Below, one piece after another: positions 25,687-32,865 of a stretch of 38,492 bases of DNA. The stretch comes from an uncultured Neomegalonema sp. GTDB taxonomy: Bacteria; Pseudomonadota; Alphaproteobacteria; Rhodobacterales; Rhodobacteraceae. The notes under the pieces were generated by a model. That model was not told where the DNA came from. It did not search any database and worked only from the letters and a program-made list of their open reading frames with translations. How positions within the stretch are numbered: the first letter of the stretch is position 1; the number at the start of each line of letters is the position of its first letter. The translations under genes and the position numbers were made by a program. Location: contig CALHLW010000206.1 of the NCBI GenBank assembly GCA_938034615.1, positions 1-38,492 on the forward strand, in the 5' to 3' direction.

Positions 25687-27504
25687 TTACGACGACAGAC
25701 GCCCCGCCGCTTCTGAGATCATCAGATAGGCCCGTCCCGTGCGCGTATTCGACAGATCGACGATGAGTTTCTCGTCATCGGTCTCATTCAGCAGGCGACG
25801 TCCCATATCCTCGTAGCGATCCATAAACTTCGCGCAGAGATGCTCGAAGCCCTTGTCTGCGCTCAACTTCGCCCGAATACGGCTCTGTTCGACCGGAGCG
25901 TCGATGCCGTCGATCCGATCACCGCCCGACCCGTCGAGATGGTTCTTCCATGTCTTGACCGGCACGAGGCGCGGAACGAAATCTTCCATGTAGAGATCGA
26001 TATCGGCCATCGACGCGAGCGTATCCTCGGCGCATTGCAGAAGGGATGCGGCTTCGGGATCGGTCAGCACGTCATAGAGCGCATCGAGCGTCTCGACATC
26101 CTCCTCGCTCTCGGGGAAGTTGGCCGCGCGGGTGAATTTCTGCCAGTTGATTGAATGACGCCGCTCCAGTTTGAAGGGCGCATCGGTGCTGTCATCCAGC
26201 GTATCGAGTTCGAGGGCCTCGTACTCGTCCGGTTCGCGGTCGAGGGCCACCGCCGATGGTGCTGCGGCAGCGACCGCCGCCCCGGCTCCAACAACCGCTG
26301 CTCCCATCGCGATACCGGAAGCGTCGTCCTCATTCTGGTCGTCATGCCGATATTCGACAGAATTATCACGGGCTTCATCGCCAATATCGTCGAATGGATC
26401 GACGGTCTCTCCGCTGTTACCGATGGTTCCCACGCGACGATCCGCATCCGAGAGGACCGGGCGCTCCCATCGGGCATTCGCCTTTGCATCGGCAAGACGC
26501 GCACGCAGGGCAGCGACGCCTTCTGCCGTATCATCGGCAAGTTCGGTTTCAGCGAAGTTCGCTTCCTCGCCCTCCCGCGCAAAGGTCGGCGCATCGGTCA
26601 GCATCTCTGCGGCATCGCTGTTTGCGGCGGCTTCGACACGCGCTTCATCGAGCGCAAAGTCAGTCACGTCCGACGGGGGCTCGATCTCTTCTTCACGGTC
26701 GATGCCTGCCGCAACGGCAGCCCCGATCCCGGCCATCCCGGCCCCTGCCGCTGCGACGCCGGTCCCGACCGCGCCCAGTGATGCCGGGGCAACCGAGACA
26801 GATCCATCATGATCGCCCGTCACGCGCTCCAGCGCCTCGCGCTCGGCACGCAGGGTCGTGGCAATATACTTCGCCCGTTTCTCGGCCCTTTCGGCCACAT
26901 CGTCGATATTGCGCGCTTGTGTGGATAGCGCTTCCTCGATCGCACGCATCTGCGAGTGCAAGGCGCTGATGGCATGGGTCGCGCGCTCGACTTCGCGGCG
27001 CAGGTGGCGCGGGGTTTCACCCGTCACTTCGCCCATCGTACCCAGCGCCAAGGGTCTTCCCGTTGCTTCGGCGGTCTGTGCGACTTGCGTCAGGCGCAGG
27101 GCGGCACTGGCAAGGTCTTGCGACTGGCGTTTGAGCTCCCCTGTACGGTGCAGCAGCCATGCGATTATCCAGATTAGCAGCAATGGGCCGAGGATTGCCG
27201 CTGCGATGAGCATCCAGTCGCCCGTGCCGATCCGCGACCCGACCACATTCATAGCATCGCCGGGATTATCGGGTAGCGAATAGCGCGCCCAGCAAAAGGC
27301 CGCCACGGCAGCGATCCAGACGAGCGATGCCAGCGCCGCAACGAAAAGCGGGCTCAGACCGCCACCCGACCGACGCACGGGGCGTGCCGTCGTCTGGGTC
27401 GACTGCGTTCGATCTCCCTCGCCGGGCCGGTCGAACAGATCGTCCAGTGGGTCGGCATCGGCGGACAGGACGAGCGGTTCCTCGCGCATGGCACTCTGGG
27501 TCAT
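25687..27504 (-). CDS. Two-helix membrane protein with coiled coil and acidic linker
   Basis: I do not recognise this 605-residue protein. After a polar, acidic N-terminus there are two membrane helices (about 51-73 and 97-118). A probable coiled coil follows (about 120-260, with ERATHAISALHSQMRAIEEA and later ERAEKRAKYIATTLRAER). A long acidic, Ala-rich linker comes next (about 270-450), then a folded C-terminal domain of about 150 residues starting near INWQKFTRAANFPESEEDVE. The layout (N-terminal helices, cytoplasmic coiled coil, terminal domain) recalls polar or cell-cycle scaffolds such as TipN, but I see no specific sequence match. I start at the ATG at 27504; the frame extends upstream to 27645 without a good site. 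It is convergent with moeA and divergent from murI. Confidence 0.75.
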   Translation of the reverse strand: MTQSAMREEPLVLSADADPLDDLFDRPGEGDRTQSTQTTARPVRRSGGGLSPLFVAALASLVWIAAVAAFCWARYSLPDNPGDAMNVVGSRIGTGDWMLIAAAILGPLLLIWIIAWLLHRTGELKRQSQDLASAALRLTQVAQTAEATGRPLALGTMGEVTGETPRHLRREVERATHAISALHSQMRAIEEALSTQARNIDDVAERAEKRAKYIATTLRAEREALERVTGDHDGSVSVAPASLGAVGTGVAAAGAGMAGIGAAVAAGIDREEEIEPPSDVTDFALDEARVEAAANSDAAEMLTDAPTFAREGEEANFAETELADDTAEGVAALRARLADAKANARWERPVLSDADRRVGTIGNSGETVDPFDDIGDEARDNSVEYRHDDQNEDDASGIAMGAAVVGAGAAVAAAAPSAVALDREPDEYEALELDTLDDSTDAPFKLERRHSINWQKFTRAANFPESEEDVETLDALYDVLTDPEAASLLQCAEDTLASMADIDLYMEDFVPRLVPVKTWKNHLDGSGGDRIDGIDAPVEQSRIRAKLSADKGFEHLCAKFMDRYEDMGRRLLNETDDEKLIVDLSNTRTGRAYLMISEAAGRLSS

Positions 27505-27749
27505 AGCAGGCGTTCCCGGTCTTGGGGTCAGTTTCGCGCCTATCGTAAACGGGTGCGCTGCGAAACGGTAGTGAAAAGCGGCAGGTATGCTGAAGGGATT
27601 TCGCGCGCTGGGGGAAAGGGTTACACAGAATTGCTCAGTTGGCACCCGTGTGCGGTGTTCATCGTAGCCTGTCTTGCCGCCCGGCCAGGGGTGGGGCAGA
27701 AGAGGCGAATATCAATTGAGGCGGATACCGTGACAGCAGTTCAATCGCC

Positions 27750-28553
27750 ATGAGCATCCTGATCTTCGACAGCGGGATAGGTGGCCTCTCGATCCTGCGC
27801 GAATTGCGATTATCGCTGCCGCAAGCTCGACTGGTCTACGTCGCCGACGATGCAGGCTTCCCTTATGGCGATTGGGAGGAGGGGGCGCTGACAACGCGCG
27901 TTCTCTCGCTCTTCGACCGGCTTATCCCGACCCACCGCCCCGATCTCTGCGTCATTGCCTGCAATACGGCCACCACCATCGCCATCGACGCGCTTCGGCA
28001 ATGCTTTCCCGCCACACCCTTTGTGGGCACGGTTCCTGCGATCAAACCGGCGGCGGAGCGGACCGCCTCGGGCCTCTTTTCGATCCTCGCAACCCCCGGC
28101 ACTGTGAACCGCACCTATACGCAAGACTTGATCGCCCGCTTTGCCACCGAATGCGATGTCAATCTGGTCGGCGCTCCCGATCTCGCTATGCTGGCCGAGC
28201 GATACCTGCGGGGCGCGCCTGTGGATGACGATATTCTCCGGGCACAGATTGCCCCTAGTTTCATCGAGCGCAACGGCAAGCGCACCGATATTATCGTCTT
28301 GGGCTGTACCCATTATCCGTTTCTCGCCAATCGGATGCGAAAGCTCGCGCCATGGCCTGTGGACTGGCTCGACCCGGCGGAAGCCATCGCTCACCACGCC
28401 CGCACGGTAATGGCTGTAAAGCGGCTTTTAAGCGACACCGAACCCGATCTGGCCTTCTTCACCTCTGGCAATCCCGACCCGGTCATCGCGTCGCTCGTGC
28501 GCAGCTTCGGACTGTCGCCGCAAATGGATGACGGCTTTATTCCCTCGGCATGA
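27750..28553 (+). CDS. murI: Glutamate racemase
   Basis: MurI makes D-glutamate for peptidoglycan. The 267-residue protein keeps the catalytic pair of cysteines (C71 in IACNTATT, C186 in LGCTHYPF) and the N-terminal FDSGIGGLSIL motif with the conserved Asp, plus FPYG. The ATG at 27750 has only a weak ribosome site. The 245 bp upstream contain no recognisable gene; promoters for murI and the divergent coiled-coil gene must lie there. The last 17 bp overlap the convergent Lrp-type regulator gene. Confidence 0.97.
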   Translation: MSILIFDSGIGGLSILRELRLSLPQARLVYVADDAGFPYGDWEEGALTTRVLSLFDRLIPTHRPDLCVIACNTATTIAIDALRQCFPATPFVGTVPAIKPAAERTASGLFSILATPGTVNRTYTQDLIARFATECDVNLVGAPDLAMLAERYLRGAPVDDDILRAQIAPSFIERNGKRTDIIVLGCTHYPFLANRMRKLAPWPVDWLDPAEAIAHHARTVMAVKRLLSDTEPDLAFFTSGNPDPVIASLVRSFGLSPQMDDGFIPSA

Positions 28554-29025
28554 CCGGAAGAGCCGTCTCATTCCTGATCTCTTCCATCGATAGCAGCGAC
28601 GTGACGTTGAAGATTTCGACATCCTCGATCAGCCGTCGATAAAACGCATCGAAGCTGCCCGCATCGGCCACGCGCACCTGAAGAATGTAGTCGATATCGC
28701 CAGCAAGACGGTGCGCAGCGCAGATTTCGGGATGCCGGTTCACCGCCTCGATGAATTTCTCCAGCCAGTCGGCGCTGTGGCGCGACGTCCGCACGAGCAC
28801 GAAGAAACATGCCCCGAGACCCAACGCTTCCGGTGAGACAATGGCGACCTGACGGTCGATCACCCCGGATTCCCGCATCTTGCGGATACGGTTCCAGACA
28901 GGGGTTTTGGAGGAACCAACCCGGCGCGCGATCTCTTCCATCGCTACGGTGGCGTCGATCTGCAACTCGTGCAAGATACGCCGGTCGAGCGCATCGAGCG
29001 TCGATCTGCTTGCGTCGGTTACCAT
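28537..29025 (-). CDS. Lrp/AsnC family transcriptional regulator
   Basis: The 162-residue protein has an N-terminal winged helix (LDALDRRILHELQIDATVAM, then IARRVGSSKTPVWNRIRKMR) and a C-terminal RAM effector domain (ACFFVLVRT, HRLAGDIDYILQVRV). It is transcribed divergently from bhcB with a 234-bp shared intergenic region, the usual layout for a local regulator. The Paracoccus bhc cluster is reported to be controlled by BhcR, a different type, so this Lrp-type protein may replace it. A natural effector could be an amino acid such as glycine, aspartate or hydroxyaspartate; that is inference. Confidence 0.93.
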   Translation of the reverse strand: MVTDASRSTLDALDRRILHELQIDATVAMEEIARRVGSSKTPVWNRIRKMRESGVIDRQVAIVSPEALGLGACFFVLVRTSRHSADWLEKFIEAVNRHPEICAAHRLAGDIDYILQVRVADAGSFDAFYRRLIEDVEIFNVTSLLSMEEIRNETALPVMPRE

Positions 29026-29108
29026 ATCCGTGCCCTTCTTGTCTTCGATTCTCGACGGGATCTCGTGGCCTGTTATCGCGACAGCACGGCAGATACCAGA
29101 ATGTCATG

Positions 29109-29126
29109 CTCGTCTCGGCGGACGAG
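29109..29126. promoter_or_regulatory. Inverted repeat between the Lrp-type regulator and bhcB
   Basis: CTCGTC-TCGGCG-GACGAG is a perfect 6-bp dyad in the middle of the divergent region, 84 bp upstream of the Lrp-type gene start and 134 bp upstream of bhcB. It is a candidate operator, but its match to a known Lrp consensus is poor. Confidence 0.35.
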
Positions 29127-29158
29127 GTCGATCATCGCCGCCGATGTGAAAAATGATG

Positions 29159-29186
29159 CTTTGCGCCAAGTCGCCGCAGCTATACT
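29159..29186 (+). promoter_or_regulatory. Candidate sigma70-type promoter of bhcB
   Basis: TATACT at 29181-29186 is a good -10 hexamer. A weak -35 (CTTTGC at 29159-29164) lies 16 bp upstream. It would give a leader of about 65 bases before bhcB. Proposed from sequence only. Confidence 0.35.
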
Positions 29187-29259
29187 CCGACACTGTTTCT
29201 GCGATATATGTGCCGGAACGACCCGCCTGGGCTTAGAGCTAATGAAAGCAGCTTAAACG

Positions 29260-30219
29260 ATGCAGGATCTTGACCTTCCCGACTTCGACGACGTGATCGC
29301 GGCACATGAGCGGATCAAACCGCATATCCATCGAACGCCGATCCTGACGTCCGAATACCTGAACGACCTGACTGGCGCGGAGATGTTTTTCAAGTGCGAG
29401 AACTTCCAGAAGGCCGGGGCGTTCAAGGTGCGCGGGGCGTCAAACGCCGTCTTTGGGTTGTCGGAAGCAGATGCAAAGAATGGTGTGGCGACGCATTCGT
29501 CTGGCAACCACGGCCTGTCGCTCAGCTATGCCGCAGGTCGACGCGGGATTCCGGTTTCGGTCGTCATTCCCCGCACGGCCCCGCAGGCCAAGAAGGACGC
29601 GATGCGCGGATACGGCGCGACCATCGTGGAATGTGAGCCATCGACCTCCTCGCGCGAGGCGACTTTCGCCAAGGTTCAGGAGGAGACAGGGGCTGACTTC
29701 GTGCATCCCTATAACGATCCGCGCGTCATCGCGGGGCAGGCGACCTGTTCTCGCGAGTTGCTGGAGCAGGTCGAGGGGCTGGATGCGGTGATCGCGCCCA
29801 TCGGGGGTGGGGGCATGATTTCGGGAACATGCTTGACCCTCTCGACCGTCGCGCCACAGGTAGAAATTTACGCGGCTGAACCGGAACAAGCCGATGATGC
29901 CTATCGTTCGTTCAAAGCGGGACATATAATCGCCGACGATGCGCCAGTCACGATTGCCGATGGATTGAAAGTGCCGCTCAAGGAACGCACTTGGCACTTC
30001 GTTTCGAACCACGTCACTGATATCCTGCTGGCGAGCGAGCAGGAGATCATCGATGCGATGCATCTGACATGGCAGCGGATGAAGATCGTGATCGAACCAT
30101 CCTGCGCCGTGCCATTGGCAACGATCATGAAAAACCGCGATGTCTTCGCGGGCAAGCGGGTCGGGGTCATCATTACCGGCGGCAATGTGGACCTCAAGTC
30201 CCTGCCATGGAACGCCTGA
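29260..30219 (+). CDS. bhcB: Beta-hydroxyaspartate dehydratase BhcB
   Basis: BhcB is a PLP enzyme of the beta-hydroxyaspartate cycle that dehydrates (2R,3S)-beta-hydroxyaspartate to iminosuccinate. The 319-residue protein has the serine/threonine-dehydratase fold: PLP lysine K56 in GAFKVRGASNAV, SGNHG (81-85) and the phosphate-binding GGGG (182-185) in IGGGGMISGTC. Long stretches (HPYNDPRVIAGQ, EPEQADDAYRSFKAGHIIAD) match Paracoccus BhcB as I recall it and differ from generic threonine dehydratases. It heads bhcBCD: bhcC starts 17 bp after the stop. A plain threonine/serine dehydratase is the alternative, but the neighbours make BhcB far more likely. The aminotransferase gene bhcA, upstream in Paracoccus, is missing here. 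Confidence 0.88.
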   Translation: MQDLDLPDFDDVIAAHERIKPHIHRTPILTSEYLNDLTGAEMFFKCENFQKAGAFKVRGASNAVFGLSEADAKNGVATHSSGNHGLSLSYAAGRRGIPVSVVIPRTAPQAKKDAMRGYGATIVECEPSTSSREATFAKVQEETGADFVHPYNDPRVIAGQATCSRELLEQVEGLDAVIAPIGGGGMISGTCLTLSTVAPQVEIYAAEPEQADDAYRSFKAGHIIADDAPVTIADGLKVPLKERTWHFVSNHVTDILLASEQEIIDAMHLTWQRMKIVIEPSCAVPLATIMKNRDVFAGKRVGVIITGGNVDLKSLPWNA

Positions 30220-30235
30220 ATAAAGGGAGAGTACG

Positions 30236-31399
30236 ATGAATGCCCATGTGACAATCGACCAATACGAAGTCGGGTACGACATTCCCGCCGCAATCGGCAT
30301 GGATGAGGCCGATATCCAGACGCCGTGCCTCGTCGTCGATCTCGACGCGATGGAGCGGAACATAAAAAAGATGGGTGATATCGCCAAGCAGATGGGGATG
30401 CGCCACCGCAGCCACGGCAAGATGCACAAATCCGTCGATGTGCAGATGATCCAGCAAGAACTAGGCGGGGCATGTGGCGTGTGCTGCCAGAAAGTCTCCG
30501 AAGCCGAAGCCTTTGCGCGCGGTGGCATCAAGGACGTACTGGTTTCCAATCAGGTGCGCGATCCGGCGAAGATCGACCGGTTGGCCCGCATTCCTAAGCT
30601 GGGTGCGCGTACGATCTGCTGCGTCGATGATATCATGAATGTGCCGGACCTTTCCGATGCCGCCACGAAGCATGGCACTGAGATCGAATGTTTGGTGGAG
30701 ATCGATTGTGGCGCAGGGCGCTGCGGCGTGACGACAACGCCGGATGTGGTCGCTATCGCCAAGGCTATCGATTTCGCACCGGGGCTGAAATTTTCGGGCA
30801 TTCAGGCCTATCAGGGCGCGATGCAGCATCTCGACAGCTATGACGAGCGCAAGGCCAAGATCGATATCGCGGTCGCCATGGTGAAAGATGCTGTCGATAC
30901 GCTCAAGGCCGAGGGCCTCGAATGCGATATCGTCGGTGGCGGGGGAACCGGCTCATATTATTTCGAGGGCAATTCGGGCGTCTATAACGAATTGCAATGC
31001 GGCTCCTACGCCTTCATGGACGCCGATTACGGGCGTATCCTCGACAAGGACGGCAATCGGATCGATCAGGGGGAGTGGGAGAACGCCCTGTTTATCCTTA
31101 CCTCGGTGATGAGCCATGCAAAGGCCGATAAGGCGATCTGCGATGCGGGCCTGAAGGCACAGTCGGTGGATAGCGGATTGCCCTTCATCTATGGCCGCGA
31201 CGATGTGGAATACGTGAAATGCTCCGATGAGCATGGCGTGATCGCGGACCCCAAAGGCGTGCTGAAGGTCAATGACAAGCTCAAGCTGGTGCCGGGCCAC
31301 TGCGACCCGACCTGTAACGTGCATGACTGGTATGTCGGCGTGCGGAACGGTAAGGTTGAGACGGTTTGGCCGGTGACAGCGCGCGGTCTGGCGTATTGA
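30236..31399 (+). CDS. bhcC: Beta-hydroxyaspartate aldolase BhcC
   Basis: BhcC joins glyoxylate and glycine into beta-hydroxyaspartate; it is a fold-type III PLP enzyme related to D-threonine aldolase and was first studied as D-3-hydroxyaspartate aldolase. The 387-residue length equals the known enzyme. The PLP lysine is K62 in RHRSHGKMHKSVDVQ. Other conserved parts are VCCQKVSEAEAFARGGIKDV, EIDCGAGRCGV, GGGGTGSYYFE and the C-terminal metal-binding LVPGHCDPTCNVHDWYVG. Agreement with recalled Paracoccus sequence is high throughout. GGGAGAG precedes the ATG at a good distance. The intergenic stretch to bhcD contains a palindromic repeat. Confidence 0.93.
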   Translation: MNAHVTIDQYEVGYDIPAAIGMDEADIQTPCLVVDLDAMERNIKKMGDIAKQMGMRHRSHGKMHKSVDVQMIQQELGGACGVCCQKVSEAEAFARGGIKDVLVSNQVRDPAKIDRLARIPKLGARTICCVDDIMNVPDLSDAATKHGTEIECLVEIDCGAGRCGVTTTPDVVAIAKAIDFAPGLKFSGIQAYQGAMQHLDSYDERKAKIDIAVAMVKDAVDTLKAEGLECDIVGGGGTGSYYFEGNSGVYNELQCGSYAFMDADYGRILDKDGNRIDQGEWENALFILTSVMSHAKADKAICDAGLKAQSVDSGLPFIYGRDDVEYVKCSDEHGVIADPKGVLKVNDKLKLVPGHCDPTCNVHDWYVGVRNGKVETVWPVTARGLAY

Positions 31400-31407
31400 A
31401 GATGCCG

Positions 31408-31472
31408 CTGCCCCGGACTTGTATCCGGGGCCGCTATCCGCTTCGACAGGCCACGGTTCAAGGCCGGGGCAG
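31408..31472. repeat. Palindromic repeat between bhcC and bhcD
   Basis: Outer arms CTGCCCCGG (31408-31416) and CCGGGGCAG (31464-31472) enclose a strong hairpin GCCCCGGA-CTTGTA-TCCGGGGC (31410-31431). It is the same family as 19313-19380. It fills most of the 96-bp gap inside the bhc operon. Confidence 0.8.
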
Positions 31473-31495
31473 GTTCTTTAGTCAAAGGATTTCCC

Positions 31496-32461
31496 ATGCT
31501 CATTGTCTCCGACGAGGTCTGCAAGGCCGTGATCGACCGCAAGGCGGCCTTTACTGCGGTCGAGAATGTCTTCGGCGCGATGGCGCGGGGGGATGCATAC
31601 AATTTTCCGGTTATCCGCGAGGCCATCGGCTATGCGGATGCGCTTTACGGGTTCAAGTCGGGTTTCGACAAGGCGGGCAAGTCGTTGGGGCTGAAATCCG
31701 GTGGGTACTGGCCGGGGAACGTGGAAAAGGGGCTGACGAACCACCAGTCCACGATCTTCTTGTTCGATCCCGATACCGGACAACTCGCGGCGCTTGTTGG
31801 CGGTAATTATCTGACGGCAGTGCGAACGGCGGCGTCCTCGTCGGTCTCCATCGCGCATCTGGCGCGGAAGAATTCGAAGGTGCTTGGCATGGTCGGCGCG
31901 GGCCATCAGGCGCAGTTTCAACTGCGCTCCGCCGCCGAACAGCGGGATTTTGAGAAGGTCGTGGCGTGGAATTTTCATCCCGACATGCTACCTGCGCTCG
32001 GCAAGGTGGCCGAGGAACTTGGACTGCCCTTCGAGGCGGTGGAACGAGAGCAACTCGGCGGAGAGGCGGATGTCATCATTACGATCACCTCGGCCCATGA
32101 TAGCCTGATGATGCGCGACTGGATCAAACCCGGCACGCATATCGCCTGCATGGGGACGGATACCAAAGGCAAGCAGGAGGTCGATCCAGCACTGGTCGCC
32201 GCCGCAACGCTGTTCACCGACGAAGTGGCCCAATCAATCAGCCTCGGCGAGACGCAACATGCGATTGCCTCGGGCGCGGTGAAGGAAGGTGACATCACGC
32301 CCATCGGTGCGGTTATCAATGGTGATCATCCGGGGCGGACCTCGGAGGATGAGATCACGCTGTTCGACGGGACGGGGGTTGGCTTGCAAGATTTGGCGGT
32401 TGCCTCGGTCGCTGCGAAACTGGCGCAGGAGCAGGGTAAGGCGCAGGTGGTGGAACTGTAG
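31496..32461 (+). CDS. bhcD: Iminosuccinate reductase BhcD
   Basis: BhcD reduces iminosuccinate to L-aspartate with NAD(P)H, closing the beta-hydroxyaspartate cycle. The 321-residue protein belongs to the ornithine cyclodeaminase/mu-crystallin family: a substrate lysine in GFKSGFDKAGKSLGLKSGGYW, LVGGNYLTAVRTAASSSVSI, the nucleotide-binding loop GMVGAGHQAQFQLRS, and the later CMGTDTKGKQEVDPAL and FTDEVAQSISLGE. Its placement right after bhcB and bhcC is what turns the family call into BhcD; alone it could be an alanine dehydrogenase or a cyclodeaminase. AAGGA lies seven bases before the ATG. A palindromic repeat lies downstream and may help end transcription. Confidence 0.9.
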   Translation: MLIVSDEVCKAVIDRKAAFTAVENVFGAMARGDAYNFPVIREAIGYADALYGFKSGFDKAGKSLGLKSGGYWPGNVEKGLTNHQSTIFLFDPDTGQLAALVGGNYLTAVRTAASSSVSIAHLARKNSKVLGMVGAGHQAQFQLRSAAEQRDFEKVVAWNFHPDMLPALGKVAEELGLPFEAVEREQLGGEADVIITITSAHDSLMMRDWIKPGTHIACMGTDTKGKQEVDPALVAAATLFTDEVAQSISLGETQHAIASGAVKEGDITPIGAVINGDHPGRTSEDEITLFDGTGVGLQDLAVASVAAKLAQEQGKAQVVEL

Positions 32462-32507
32462 GAACTGCGCACTGTTGCGTGAGATTGTTTGAGATAGAAA
32501 AGCTGTT

Positions 32508-32588
32508 GTCACCCCGCGACTTGATCGCGGGGGCCATCGTCCAGCACATGCTGTGCGACGAATTCCGTCGTCAAGCCACGGAATGACA
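32508..32588. repeat. Palindromic repeat downstream of bhcD
   Basis: GTCACCCCGCGACTTGATCG begins a left hairpin (8-bp stem, 32512-32532) identical to that at 12977-12997; the right side ends CCACGGAATGACA. A further fragment of the second subtype follows at about 32611-32640. It sits between the convergent bhcD and the 72-residue gene. Confidence 0.8.
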
Positions 32589-32646
32589 AGGGTTTTTCAG
32601 TTTCAAACAACCCCGGACATCGATCTGCCTTCGCGGGAATGAAATT

Positions 32647-32865
32647 TCACCGCTTACGCAGGCACTCGTCGATATAGTCCCATACGGCGAGCAGCAGGAC
32701 GAAGACGGCGATGACGAGGAAGGGCAGGCCGCCCTCGAACCCGGCAAATCCGGTCGAAATACTGTGCGACAGGCCGAGGATGAAAACGATCAGGATGCCG
32801 GTGCCGATGAAGCCGGTAATCGGCTTCACGCGGTCGCGGGCGTGGCCTTTGGGTTTCTCGTCCAT
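32647..32865 (-). CDS. Small two-helix membrane protein
   Basis: The 72-residue product begins MDEKPKGHARDRVKP and has two hydrophobic helices (about 16-36 and 46-63) separated by a short glycine-rich loop, ending in a charged tail. I do not know its family. It is translationally coupled to the amidase: the amidase stop and this ATG share one base (TGATG). It closes the dctP-dctQ-dctM-amidase run, so it may be a helper of the transporter, but nothing in the sequence shows this directly. Confidence 0.65.
   Translation of the reverse strand: MDEKPKGHARDRVKPITGFIGTGILIVFILGLSHSISTGFAGFEGGLPFLVIAVFVLLLAVWDYIDECLRKR

Noticed and set aside
29026-29259. Glycine or other riboswitch upstream of bhcB
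   Set aside because: I could not find the conserved core of a known riboswitch; only a short dyad and a likely promoter are visible.
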